DNA of 64,000 nucleotides, taken from Triglochin maritima (taxonomy: Eukaryota > Streptophyta > Magnoliopsida > Alismatales > Juncaginaceae). This document shows positions 1 through 11,470 of the stretch, piece after piece; positions within the stretch are counted from its first letter, which is position 1, and the number at the start of each line of letters is the position of its first letter. The translations under genes and the position numbers were made by a program. The stretch spans positions 40,010,201-40,074,200 of the forward strand of contig OY821771.1 in the NCBI GenBank assembly GCA_963682175.1. The letters are read 5' to 3'. The notes beneath the pieces are model-generated. The model made no database searches and had not been told where the DNA came from. It saw nothing but the letters and a program-made list of their open reading frames with translations.

Positions 1-330
1 TGGAGTAGCTGCCAATCAAGATGTGCTGATAAGAATAATAGAATCCTTACTGTATTCATCTTTGCAACTGGGGCCAAGGTCTCCTGATAATCAATCTCAT
101 AGGTTTGGGTATACCCTTTCGCCACCAATCTTGCTTTATATCTCTCAAAAGAGCCATCGGCCTTGTACTTCACTGTAAAAATCCACTTGCAGTCAACCAC
201 ATTCTTATCACTTGGTTTGTCAACAATCTCCCAAGTCTGATTCTTCTCCAATGCATTCATTTCCTCCCTCATAGCTTCCCTCCATTCCTTTTTTGATAAA
301 GTCTCAAACACAGTATTAGGGACAATAATA
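1..330 (-). pseudogene. copia reverse transcriptase, N-terminal fragment
   Basis: The minus-strand translation around 230-300 reads KEWREAMREEMNALEKNQTW, the usual opening of the copia RT domain. It continues toward the window edge as a tryptophan-rich segment ending in a 'GYTQTY'-like motif. The catalytic YxDD region is not in the window. It belongs with the integrase to its right. Confidence 0.8.
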
Positions 331-481
331 ATATTCAAACTCACAATAAATCTTTTGTGAGCAACTGTGAGTCGATCAATAGACATAATTTGTCAAGGGA
401 TACACTGGGCATCTAGTACATTCTTTAGAACCCTTTCTGACAGCTATAGGGAGATCCAAATCCATTGATTCAGTAGATATA

Positions 482-1704
482 TCAACAGACTGTGTGTGGA
501 GATGATTGAGAGCTTACCATGGTATCATTTCCAGAATCTGAGTTGACATCATGTCCAGAACCTGAGTTGGAATCTTGGACCTGTGTCAGGTTTGGGGCAA
601 CCTTTCTTCTGGCGTATACCTGAGAAAATCTTTGTAAAGAAGAATGAGGTAGCATAGGTTCAGAAGTGGGTTGTGATGATTTAAGAGTAGTTGGTTCTAC
701 AGTCTGAGTTGGTTCATGAACCTGAGTTGGTCCCTGAGGAAGGTCAATGTGGCTAAATGGTTCAAAGTCCTCACAAGACTCAAATAAACTATCTTTCCTT
801 GATAAACTCTCTCCCTGAAGATAGGACTTAGAGAAGAAGGGTTTATGTTCTGCAAATGTAACATCAGCTGAGATGTAATATTTCCTAGAAGATGGATGAT
901 AGCATTTATACCCATTTTGAGTTGAGGAATACCGTAGGAAGACACACTTGGTAGCTCTAAGATCTAGTTTGCTTCTGTTTGGACCATGAACGTGAACAAA
1001 AGCAGTACACCCAAACACTAGGTGTGAGACCATTTGATGTTCTGAAGTGAGGATAAAAACTATTCAAAATTTCGACAGGAGTTTTGTTTCCTAACACTTG
1101 TGAAGGAATTCTATTGATAATATGTGTGGCATTAAGAACAACCTCCCCCCAATAAGATTTTGGGACATTCCCTTGAAACAATAGTGCACGAGTTGTATTT
1201 AAGAGATACCCATTTTTTCTCTTAGCACCCATTTTGCTGAGGTGTATTGACACAAGAGGAATCATGAATTATACCCTGTGACAGGAAGAAAGGAGATAAC
1301 ACTTGATTAAAGTAATCCCTAGCATTATCAGTTTTAAAGCCTTTGATTTTAACCCCAAATTGAGTTTGGATCATGGAGTGAAAACTAGGAATAACAATAC
1401 TGATATCAGATTTGTGTTTAAGAAGGAAAAGTCAAGTCACTCGAGTACAATCATTAATCAAGGTTACAAACCAACGAGCACCAGAAATATTAGACACAGG
1501 AGAAGGACCCCATATGTCAGAGTGAATCAAGTGAAAGAGATGAGAACTTTTTTTATTACTGATAGGATAAGGTACACGAGTGTGTTTAGCCAATTGGCAA
1601 ATATCACATTGAAATTCAGTACCATCTAACCCTAGAAACAACTGAGGAAACATGACTTTTAAAACTAAAAGGAGGGATGTCCCAGACGCAAATGATGGAG
1701 CCAA
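482..1704 (-). pseudogene. copia integrase, broken
   Basis: Three minus-strand pieces in different frames make up the integrase. 1432-1704 holds the end of the HHCC zinc region (CDICQLAKHTRVPYP) and the start of the catalytic core (HSDIWGPSPV). 957-1265 holds a corrupted RKN-type motif followed by the conserved WGEVVLNATHIINRIPS segment. 482-1033 holds the C-terminal FGCTAFVHVH...CVFLRYS...GYKCYHP segment. Frameshifts near 1000 and 1270-1430 separate them. The second catalytic Asp and the Glu region are not intact. Confidence 0.85.
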
Positions 1705-1999
1705 ATGACATCTTTATTTGAAGAACTACGAAAAGAAACTGGCAGATTGCTTTTAGTTTTCTGAATTGGCTCAAGGTAGTACATGTCACCCCTTTCCTTA
1801 GCAAGTCAAATCATCCTCCCCAAGTCCCGTTCCTGAAACACGCAATCAGAGGAAGAAAATTTCGCAAAACATTTCAGACCACGTGTTAGTTTTTTTAACG
1901 GAAATGAGGCTAGCTGAAAGTTTTGGCACATACAAGACATTCTTAAGGATCATAGTAGGAGAGAGAGATATCTCCTGTTCTTGCAGCAATTACCATGGA

Positions 2000-3307
2000 T
2001 CAATTGGCTACAATAATCTTTTTGCTACTGGGGCGGGGAGTAAAAGTGTGAAACAACTGAGATACTGGAGTCATGTGATCAGTGGCTCCTGAATCCATTA
2101 TCCAAGAATTTTTAGGAACAGTTTCAGAAGTATTCATGCACAGAGAGAGAGGGTGTTCACCTGCAAGAGCCAAATTACAGGATCCTGAAGGTTTCTCAAG
2201 TGATCCCAATAGACTCCTTAACTTCTCCATTTCCTCCTTGTTGAACCTCTCAATGCTAAAGTCATCTTTTGTCTTGAACTACTCTACCACATGTACCTGG
2301 GGTCTCTATTGCACCCCACGACCTCCCCACTCCCGTCTTGGTGGCTTACCATATAGTTTCCAACATGTCTCCCTGATGTGCCTTGGTTTCTTACAATAAG
2401 AGCACACCAGATAATCCTTGTTTTCCCTCACTTGTGGCTCTCTGGCTGGAAACTTTGATAGATCAACTCTTGGTTTCTCTAGGTGATTTGTTTTCGCAAT
2501 CAGGGCTGAATGTTCCACTGCTGAGGATTCAAGCATGACACTCCTTCTGCTCTCTTCTCCTCTGATTCTAGAGATGGTTTCTTCAAGAGATAATGTGTTC
2601 TCTTTCCCAATAATTTGAACCCTAACCTGGTCAAACTCAGGGTTCAATCCTGCCAAAAAGTCATAAATTCTGTCCTTCTTGATGAAGTTCCTCAATGTGG
2701 CAGCATCTTCAGGACACTTCATATCAATCACCCTATAGTGATCCAACTCTTGCCACAGATTTTGCAGTATGTTTGCATATTCCATGACACTCTTATCTCA
2801 TTGCTTCGTGGCTCCAGTTTTGACTTTGATCTCATACACTTGAGCATCATCATGAGCCTTTGAATATGTATTGTGGATGAACGTTCAGATCTCCTTTGCA
2901 GTGTTTAACAACATGCAAGTATCACTGATATTGGGCTCCATTGAATCCCACAACCATGACATGATCATGGAATCTTCTTCATCCTAAACCACAAAGGTTG
3001 GATCTGTTGTGTTTGGCCATTTTCCAAGCAAGTGGTTAAGTTTTCCTTTGCCTTTGAGATAGGTACGAACCATCTGGGACCATTTGAGGTAGTTTTCTCC
3101 ATTGAGCCTATTAGAGGCTCGAATGTTTTGCAGGTCTCCAATCTTCTGAATGACATTAGATTCTTCAGAAGATTTGTTGGAAATAGAAGAGTCTGTTGTA
3201 GACATGATGAAGGCAATGAAGACTAGATAATTAGGTATAACAGCAATGAAGGCTGCTCTTAGAAAGATGGGGAGCGATGAAGGCTTAAACAGAGAGAATA
3301 TGGTCAT
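2000..3307 (-). pseudogene. copia gag and protease, broken
   Basis: 2965-3307 (minus) encodes the gag N-terminus with LNGENYLKWSQMVRTYLKGK, the UBN2-type retrotransposon gag signature. 2306-2785 continues gag (FLAGLNPEFDQVRVQI) to a CCHC zinc knuckle with C-x2-C-x4-H-x4-C spacing (CSYCKKPRHIRETC). 2000-2230 carries the aspartic protease motif DSGATDHM. At least two frame changes separate the parts. The gag reading frame begins about 15 bp from the primer binding site, shorter than usual, so the true start is uncertain. Confidence 0.85.
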
Positions 3308-3321
3308 CGGAAAGAAACCCT

Positions 3322-3336
3322 ACAGCTCTGGTACCA
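3322..3336 (-). other. primer binding site of the left copia element
   Basis: On the minus strand this reads TGGTACCAGAGCTGT and directly abuts the LTR. It differs by one base in its first 12 from TGGTATCAGAGC, the initiator-tRNA-Met primer site used by plant copia elements. It fixes the LTR border and the element's orientation. Confidence 0.8.
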
Positions 3337-3545
3337 TGTCAAGAAAGAAACGTGAAGGGAATAATTTTCTATATTTTTCTGTGAGGATTACAACCTGAAT
3401 ATATACTAGTTTTACACGAGATATCTATGGAAACTAAATCATTCCTATAAACAACTTGCTATCTAATCTAATCCCTTGATTTACGGGATTCTGATCCTAC
3501 CAATTTGCAGCTAATGACAGCTAACTATAGTTAATCACTTCGACA
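3337..3545 (-). repeat. 5' LTR of the left copia element
   Basis: This 209-bp segment starts TGTC and ends GACA on the plus strand, giving a perfect 4-bp terminal inverted repeat with the canonical TG...CA. The inner border touches the primer binding site. The second LTR is outside the window. Confidence 0.85.
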
Positions 3546-4284
3546 AAATTTACAAAACCAATCCAATTTATAGAACTCCACCAGCAATAATAAAATGATA
3601 TCTAATCCTTCAAGACCACTAAAATACAGAATTTGCGCTATTTATGATTTCAAACCTGCAAAAGCCAAGTCATTAGATTGTAGACAAAGGTCGACCTTGC
3701 TTGTAGTTACAAAATCGTAACCTCACTTGTTTGTTTGTTTTCATTATTACATCAAAAGCTTTTTTTTCTTGCAATCATCAACATAAAGCTAGTAAGGCCC
3801 AAATTAGAATCTGTCTTACTATTCCGACTTGGAGTTCCATCATTATTTTTTTCTCTAAACCCAAGCCTTATCGATTATTTCAAATGGAGCACCATGCAAG
3901 TTTCCAAAATTTTAATCCCAAACCTTTTGAGTTCAATTAATTATTTGAATAGTCATCTAAACCCAATACAGATAACCCTAAATCAATATTCACATAATTT
4001 CCCAAATACAAATCGGAGGATCGTATTGTTTTGATACCATTAAATTTAGACCGTCGATCTGATTCGGGGTGTGACAGTTGCTATCAAATTTCTTTTGACA
4101 CATTAAAATGGGAAACTTGAATATCATTGAACATATACAGAGCAAATGTGTAAAATTAATCTATCTCAAATGCGCAACATACCTAAATGTTTTAGAACGC
4201 ATTTGGACCAAATTTGCTCTATAATTCTTGTTGGGACAATAGTCTCATTGTCCTACATCACTAAATGGTAAACGTAGTCTCTCA

Positions 4285-4613
4285 TTGCTAAACCTTAAAA
4301 GTGTGCAATATTTTGTAGTAGGGTTGATCCACTACCCGTTGCTTAAGTATTTAGGTCTTATAGATGTGATGGACCAACCAAATCTCACTTGGTATTAAAA
4401 TGGATTGATTGACTTATGAGATCCAACTTCAATCCATATTGCCCATGTAGACCTGGTGATAACAATCCGGATCACGCATACCATAGATGTCGGGAAAATA
4501 GTCCACATCATTTAACATTAAAAGTGTTTGCAATCCTCTATCATAAGTTGGATCCACTACCCACTACCGAAGTTCTTAGGTTTTGCAGAGGTGGTTGACC
4601 TATCAAATCTCAC
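4285..4613. repeat. diverged direct repeat pair
   Basis: Two roughly 100-bp copies (4285-4387 and 4512-4613) share words such as ATTAAAAGTGT, GATCCACTACCC and CAAATCTCAC with scattered mismatches. They look like a decayed tandem duplication or two ends of an old element. The rest of 3546-5036 has no coding signal I recognise and is probably intron. Confidence 0.5.
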
Positions 4614-5036
4614 AATTATGCCTCACATGGGATGGTCGAAAAAATATCCCATGAGTCCAAAAGGAAGGATTTGTGCATGACTCATGGAATCATGAAAATT
4701 AAAATTCAAGCATCATACACGTTTAAAGTTGTGATACAGTATTAACGCTTACTACTCATCAGATGACATCTGATAAAACTGGAACAATGAAGTATTACTG
4801 CTTACTTCATTAGCTTGGGAATAGGGTGTATATGTTCAAAATTGTAAATGTAAACATGCAATGTATCCTTTCTTCACTGTATCAATTCATGGATGGTGGG
4901 AAAATAAAGTGTTTGATAGTTATTTTTGGTTCTCTGTTATAATATCAATTGTGAAACTAAGGCAGTGCTTTGTATTGGACAAGTTCCCATGTTATGGTTG
5001 ACCAGCTTATTCCTTGTGTTTCCGCCCATGGTGCAG

Positions 5037-8000
5037 GGTGCTTTGAATGTTGTAATTGGCAATGCGTCTCAAATAGGTGACACTTTGATGAAAAGCCCAC
5101 AGGTTTGTATTCATTTTTGTGCCGTGTAGGCACAAGTTCATTTCTGATCTGTGTGAGAATTCCTGTGTTTTCTGCTTTCGTCAGGTGAGGAAGCTAACAT
5201 TTACAGGCTCAACAAACGTTGGGAAAAAGTTAATGGCTGGGTCTGCTGACACTGTTAAGAAGGTAAGAACACTTTGGACTTTTAGCTTCCACTACCATAC
5301 CATCTACTTCATGTCATACTTGAATGTCATTTTTGGTAGTATGACACAGAAAAACTTGTGGAAATGGTTCTAATTTATTCTACTGACATTTCTGATTTTA
5401 AAGGACATCATCACCATGCTTTATTAGAAAATGCTTTATTACTGAAAGGTGTAAACTCTCTTATAATTTGTTATTCCATTTACAACAAAAACATTCCTGA
5501 AGTGTCTCTTAATGTTTATGGTTCTGTATACATGTAACCTGAGAATGCAATGTCTTATTTGTTTCAAATATGGAGTAGAAATAAATTAAACACTAAAAAT
5601 TAGTAAATTCTTCAGATTTCTTTGGAACTTGGAGGAAATGCTCCTTGTATTGTATTCGATGATGCAGATCTGGACATTGCAGTGAAAGGCAGTGTAAGTA
5701 ATATTTACTGATTCAGCTTTGGTATGTACAGCAGATATACTTGTTTGAACCCTTTCACCAATCATTGATTTTCTTCAATGTTGTTATTCAAGCACTTCTC
5801 CTTTTCGCCTTAAACCCATCCAAATCCAATTTATTGTAGTAAATTGTACTTTGAACTGGTGCCCTTCATTTCATATATCACATATGAGTTTATTTGTATT
5901 AATAGTAATGCATCTGCTTATTCTAAAGGCCGCGTATCTGTTTTTTTATATTCAAATTTTCTGAAAACATTACAATTATGTATTCTCAGTGAAACTTAGA
6001 AGGCATATTTCTGAAACTTGAGTTTCACTTTTTGTGTCTTGCAGCTTGCAGCAAAGTTCCGGAATAGTGGTCAGACATGTGTTTGTGCCAACAGGATACT
6101 AGTCCAAGAAGGTTGGCGATTTTGATTTATTAAGGCAATTCGAGTATTACTATTGTGCAGAACTGCATGCATGCATACTTCCAATATACATGCTACAAAA
6201 ATGGTTCTTCCCTTACTGCCATTTTTTCAATATTTTTATTACCAAATAAATTTACGAAAAAGCATACTTCACGAAAGCATTTTTAGAAGATATTTTTTGG
6301 AAGAAAATATGTTCCACGCGCTTAAGGCTGACGCTGATGCTAGGTATCTACGACAAGTTCGCTGATGCTTTTGCTAAGGCTGTACAAGATTTGCAGGTTG
6401 GTAATGGCCTTGCTGCAGGAATAGCCCAGGTATTTCTTCCACTCAAATCAACAACAGTACACTGGTTCTGCGTGTTGGTCCTTCTGGTTTTGGTTCTTCA
6501 CGGTCTTATTTATTATTAAAAACAATCCGAATCATTGAAACACAATGTCCATGTCCATTCACAGGTAATCTCAACCGTACATTTTCCATCTCCACAACAC
6601 AACTTCATCTCCTGCCCTCTTCTAAACCTAAACAATCACCATAGCACATCTTCATCTTCAACCATATTTGAAACCCTAACAATCACCACATTACCTGATA
6701 TTGCAATCATCGTTGATCAGCAAGAAGATATATACGGCTCTTCAAGAATGTACAATTTGGTGATTCTGACAATCTGTATCATCGGTATCTGTTCATCTAC
6801 CACCTTGTTATAACTCCCGACAATCAGCATACCAGTTCTTCCTTTTGAACCCTAACAATCACAACGCCACTTCATTATTTCCCACCACCTTCCACCAGTT
6901 TGGTAACACTCTAAAAAACCATTTCAAGTGCCGCTGCCTTCTCCAACTCCCACCAGGACCTCCTTTAAATGTCACAACAACAGCAGACATCTCTAAAGCA
7001 CCTCTGCCTACGAACCCCACCAATCCATTGTTGATCACTGCTTGTGCAACTCCCCCTTCCTCTTGGGCACCCTTTGAAATTTTCTTGGATTGCATTTCAT
7101 GCTTAGCTCCTTGAAATCTCATGTTCTACATTTTTGAGATGGTGGAGATTTTGTCCATTATATCTGAGATATTTGTTGATAGCTAGGACCATGGGTGAAA
7201 ACTAAATATAACCTTTATATGATCAGTCCCTCTATGTTACTTTAGCTATACATTTTGTCCCATTTCTTTACTTGGTTGATGTTTATTATTGATATTCCAT
7301 TTTTCTTGCAGGGTCCGCTGATTAATGAATCTGCTGTGCAGAAGGTTGTCTTTTGTGTTAATCAGCACCAAAATGGCATTTTCATTTAGCACTTCTATAC
7401 ACTTATATAAATGTCATGATATGATTGGTTGTGTTGTCTTGGGGTTGGCAGGTTGAATCCTTTGTCAAGGATGCAACATCAAAGGTGCGTTGTTTTTCTT
7501 GTGCCACCATTTTAGCTTTTTAGTGTTGCTTTCCATGTGACTTATACTATAGTTAAAAATGGCATGATTTTGTTTTGTCTTGTGGTTGCATCAATGGGTC
7601 AATTGCAAACAACCTCTGTGATTAGCCCATACAGGAGGCTAAAACTTGTATTACCAATATTATCATATGTTGAGTTCTACTACATGATGGACAACCCAAA
7701 AATAGCTCCACTTGGGAGCTTATTGTACCTTGATCGGTTCATTGATCCTATACATACCAGTAATCTAATTTCTCGAAATATAGTAATATGATGTTATATT
7801 ATTGAACTGACTGTGAGTTTGGTCATGTATTGAACTATGTTCATCAAATCATGTACACCATTGCTCAAAGCATTTGAGTTTTATTTGTATCTCTAACTTA
7901 GAAGTTAGATCTTAGAGCCGATACAATTTTAGAATCATCATGCTATAATTATAATTGAATTATAAGAAACAAGATGAGTTTTCCCCAGGAAAACGAGTCT

Positions 8001-10670
8001 AGAATGAGATATGGTCTCACTTATAGTATATATAATCTTACTGTTGGGTCTTTCATACGATGTTTGGATCATGAAAAACACATGGGGGCTCATCAAAAAA
8101 GTAAGGGCTCAATTTACCTTTCCTGTGTATGCATATACATATATACATACACTTACGTATATTATATATGTATATATGTATGTTTCTATGTGTATTAAGT
8201 ATATTTGTGTATGTCTAAAGGTTACTAGAAAGAGGTCTATTTTCATTTGTTTCATTGAGAACCCATTAATTGTCTTTATGAATTCAAATAGTTTCGTAGC
8301 GATTGCATGTGCTTCAACAAAATCATGTGGTTGTTACCTGTAATGGTTTTTGGTCTTTTGGGGCATAATTAATTATAAAAAGATTAATTGGCTTACTTGT
8401 TTTACAATAGAAACTACATACTATTGTTCATTCCATGATTCATGGAGGCCCATAAAATGAGAACTCCAAGAAGTATGAGAATTATGTGTCATACTATTTT
8501 GTCATCTGAGATTTTCGGTTGTGGAGACATTTTTAAAGGGTGGAATAAATGGTTGAGTCATATGAGTACCTTATTTTAAATGGTTAAGTGACACGAGTAG
8601 GTGCGTCTTGGTGTAGACTCGTTCCTAGAATAGATTTTATTACTGCTTGAGGCTAGAACAACACCTAGTCACCTACTGACTTGTAAAGATTATAGAACTT
8701 CCTATTTTGATTCTTCTGTTTGATAGTTTTTTAGTTTACATTAATAAGTGTGCATTTAATATCTATCAGGGGGCGAAAATAATTCTTGGGGGCAAAAGGC
8801 ATAGCCTTGGGATGACATTCTATGAGCCCACTGTATTAAGTAATGTTGATAACAGTATGCTCATATCCAGGTAATCATGGATATTTATTTAGCACATTCA
8901 AGACAACTGTTTACGTTGCTCATTCATTTTGTGAAGTTTTCTCACACTGTATGAAGCTATGGGGGTTCTCGTTCTATGTTTTCTATGTTCCGCGGAAAAT
9001 ATATAATCCATGATCGAATTGCACGTGTATTATTCTAGTATCTTACAGAGCTGTTTTGCCTTCGTCGTATGCATTTTAAAAATGTTCAAGCTTTTATTTT
9101 CTTAATTTTTTGTGTATATTATATATATCTATATTTGAATTTCTGTCATAAGCTAATTTCCGTATAGTCCAGACAGACTACTGTTTGTACTGTTCTTATC
9201 CAAACTTTGGAGAGTTAGAAGAGTACCATACTTGGAAACATGCTTTTCTTCCCCTCAACAAGTATAAGTCATAGAGTTTTGGTTGAAACTCCCAAGTCAT
9301 ACTTGTCTGATGTCCACATTCTGGGCCCTTATTGTTTCTCTTTAGTATTATTTCATAGTTAAGTATTGTGGTTTTCTCAAGTTTATACTTTGAGATTAGT
9401 TTTGTCGAGTAGTTATGCATAAAATTTCAGTATTCAGTACTATGTTCAAGTTGCTTGTTGCAACTCTTATTTTTCACTTAATAAACATACTAGTTACATT
9501 ATTCTCTTTGGGAAATCAGGGAAGAAGTATTTGGACCAGTTGCTCCGCTTTTGCGTTTTAAGACTGAAGAAGATGCTATTAACATAGCCAACGATACCAT
9601 TGCAGGTTTTCTACTTTGTCTGCTTTTTTTGGCTTTGCGTGTTTGAATTATATTCTTCTTGGGCTGGTTCAAGTAGTGGTATTTATATAATAGAAGAAAT
9701 TCAAATGACAGTTGATTAGCTGATCAGATTTATACATTCATGTAGAAAGCATTTTACAGACCTAGTAGCATTACTCACGTTGAAGCCTTCATGTTTCTAA
9801 TTCATATTGGTGTTTGTTTAGGTGAGTACCAACTGGCAAGCATTAGCTGATGTTGTTTTTGACATGTATATGATTTCTAGCATTTGGTGAACTGGGCATT
9901 TGCCTTGTCTTCCTCTCCCTCCGGTTAAAAGTCTGTCATTCTATGACCAATCCCACTTGGCTGTGTTGTCTGTCCGTGAGAATATTAGAATGCTTCATGA
10001 TTATCAGTTCAGTGAAAATTGGGAATGTATGATAATTAATCTTACTACTTGTTTACTTGTCTTGAATGTATGATCAAGATAGCTAAAACATGCCTTGGAA
10101 CATCTCTGTTGTGAAGAATTCCTGGCATTTCCTAATCATAAGTTGGCTGCAGTGTGAACCATTAGCCAATACTTAGCTTACGAGGTGTATCATGAAATGT
10201 TAGTTTGAAAATTTTAGTGAAAGTTCTCCACGCCTTTTCTCTACTGGTGCAGGATTGGCAGCGTATATATTTACAACAAGTATTCCCCGTTCTTGGCGTG
10301 TATCTGAGGCCCTCGAATATGGACTAGTTGGAGTGAATGAGGGGATCATTTCCACCGAGGTTATGTTTTTTTTTTTTGCAAGTAGAGGTTATGATTATTC
10401 TTAAATGCTTAGTGTTTATACCTGGTTTTCTCTTAAAAAAATTCACTCTTTTGCACCCATATTATCTAGGTTGCCCCATTTGGAGGGATGAAACAATCCG
10501 GTCTTGGAAGAGAAGGTTCCAAGTATGGATTAGATGAGTATCTGGAAGTAAGTTCATGATGCAAATTTTATTAATGCGCCTTCTATCCTACGTCATCATT
10601 TGGATTGTAACTAATCAATAACACTTAGGTCAAGTATGTGTGCATGGGAAACATTAAGGAGACATCTTGA
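5037..10670 (+). CDS. ALDH5F1: succinic semialdehyde dehydrogenase, C-terminal half (5' exons off-window)
   Basis: The enzyme oxidises succinic semialdehyde to succinate with NAD+ in mitochondria, the last step of the GABA shunt. Twelve exons join in phase: 5037-5102, 5185-5262, 5616-5693, 6045-6111, 6344-6429, 7312-7344, 7452-7484, 8770-8870, 9520-9605, 10253-10359, 10470-10547, 10629-10670 (855 nt, 284 aa plus stop). They encode GALNVVIGN, the NAD-binding FTGST loop, LELGGNAP with the general-base Glu, the nucleophile Cys in [17 protein letters not shown], and the C-terminal [14 protein letters not shown]. The double Cys of TCVC matches plant SSADH. The product ends [13 protein letters not shown]. 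Compared with about 530 aa in Arabidopsis, roughly 240 N-terminal residues are missing; nothing in 3546-5036 encodes them. An in-phase reading frame argues for a working gene with a long intron, but a truncated copy is not excluded. Splice borders were judged by eye. Confidence 0.9.
8131..8187. repeat. AT-rich TATA/TGTA low-complexity tract
   Basis: An irregular run of TATACA, TATATG and TATGTA words lies in the long ALDH5F1 intron 7485-8769. It is ordinary intron low-complexity sequence. Confidence 0.6.
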
Positions 10671-11470
10671 TTGCACCACGAAGTTGTTTGGAAGATCCGA
10701 AGCTCGGAATTTCAGGTGCATTGACTTTTATGATCACTACATCCTATTGATTACAAATAATCACAGCACAATTTTCTATCAGAAGAAAATGATCCCAAAA
10801 TGCACTGTGAAAGCCTGGAACATCAATTATATCAACATCAACATAACCCCAATGCCTCAGAAGAGGCTCCTGCCCAAGCGAGGTAAGGGGGGGTCGGATG
10901 TAATCAACTCTATCACTGTAAAACAGTGATGTTGTTTCCAATTGACCCAAATGATGCAAATGCAACTGACCATCTGCGATTTCACAATAAAAGAAATGCA
11001 GATCGTTTAAATAGCCCTTTGATATATTCTATGATGCTCCAAATGTCAAAAAACAACTTAATCTTTGACACAGTGAAAATGGACAAGGAACATCAATTAT
11101 ATAGAAGAAGAAAAACAATAATTCTGCATAATGATCTCAAAATACCATTTTGAACTTCACGAGGTTGTTAGTGTCATTATGGTGCTTCATAACCGTTGTT
11201 ATGAAGCACCGTATATTGTTATGGTTAGAAACTGTTGTTATAGATCTATGCATTTGAATTACTGTTTGCTTGTTATATGCAGAATTTGCTGTACTAGCAT
11301 ATTTCTGTGTCAATTTTTCGTTCAATCTTCTTTGTAACATAGGCCTTGCTAATTGTTTTTCTCTTCAGGTGCGGAGCTGAAGGAGTTGGTGTCCACGAAG
11401 AGGTGCTGAAACCCAAATAAGCAAGGAGTTCAAAATAAAACCCTTAACACATGCTGTCTTTAGCTGAATG
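10671..11470 (+). other. probable ALDH5F1 3' UTR, possibly spliced
   Basis: No further coding exon is needed after the stop at 10670. A donor-like site at 10716 (TTCAG|GTGCA) and an acceptor after a pyrimidine tract at 11368 (CTCTTCAG|G) could define a 3' UTR intron. AATAAA at 11434-11439 is a candidate poly(A) signal. This is inference from signals only. Confidence 0.4.
11181..11210. repeat. perfect 13-bp hairpin
   Basis: GGTGCTTCATAAC, four loop bases (CGTT), then GTTATGAAGCACC: a perfect inverted repeat. It lies in the presumed 3' UTR intron of ALDH5F1. The motif resembles AACGGTT-type subterminal repeats of plant CACTA elements, so it may be a transposon scrap. Confidence 0.7.

Larger units (their letters stand above)
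1..3545 (-). mobile_element. Ty1/copia LTR retrotransposon, 5' part, decayed
   Basis: Read on the minus strand, the order is LTR (3337-3545), primer binding site, gag, protease, integrase and the start of reverse transcriptase. The rest lies left of the window. Coding parts sit in different frames with stops between them, so the copy is dead. The order gag-PR-IN-RT defines copia rather than gypsy. The element lies upstream of the first visible ALDH5F1 exon, so it probably occupies one of that gene's introns; this is inferred, because the other intron boundary is off-window. The 5 bp after the LTR are AAATT, the expected duplicated target; the partner copy cannot be seen. Confidence 0.9.

Noticed and set aside
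4926..5036. Upstream extension of the first visible ALDH5F1 exon
   Set aside because: The open frame continues left, but the translation does not match the family, and a good acceptor (GTGCAG|GGTGCT) ends at 5036.
6535..7122. Open frames in a C-rich block of an ALDH5F1 intron
   Set aside because: No domain. The flanking exons 6344-6429 and 7312-7344 join in phase without it, so it is intronic.
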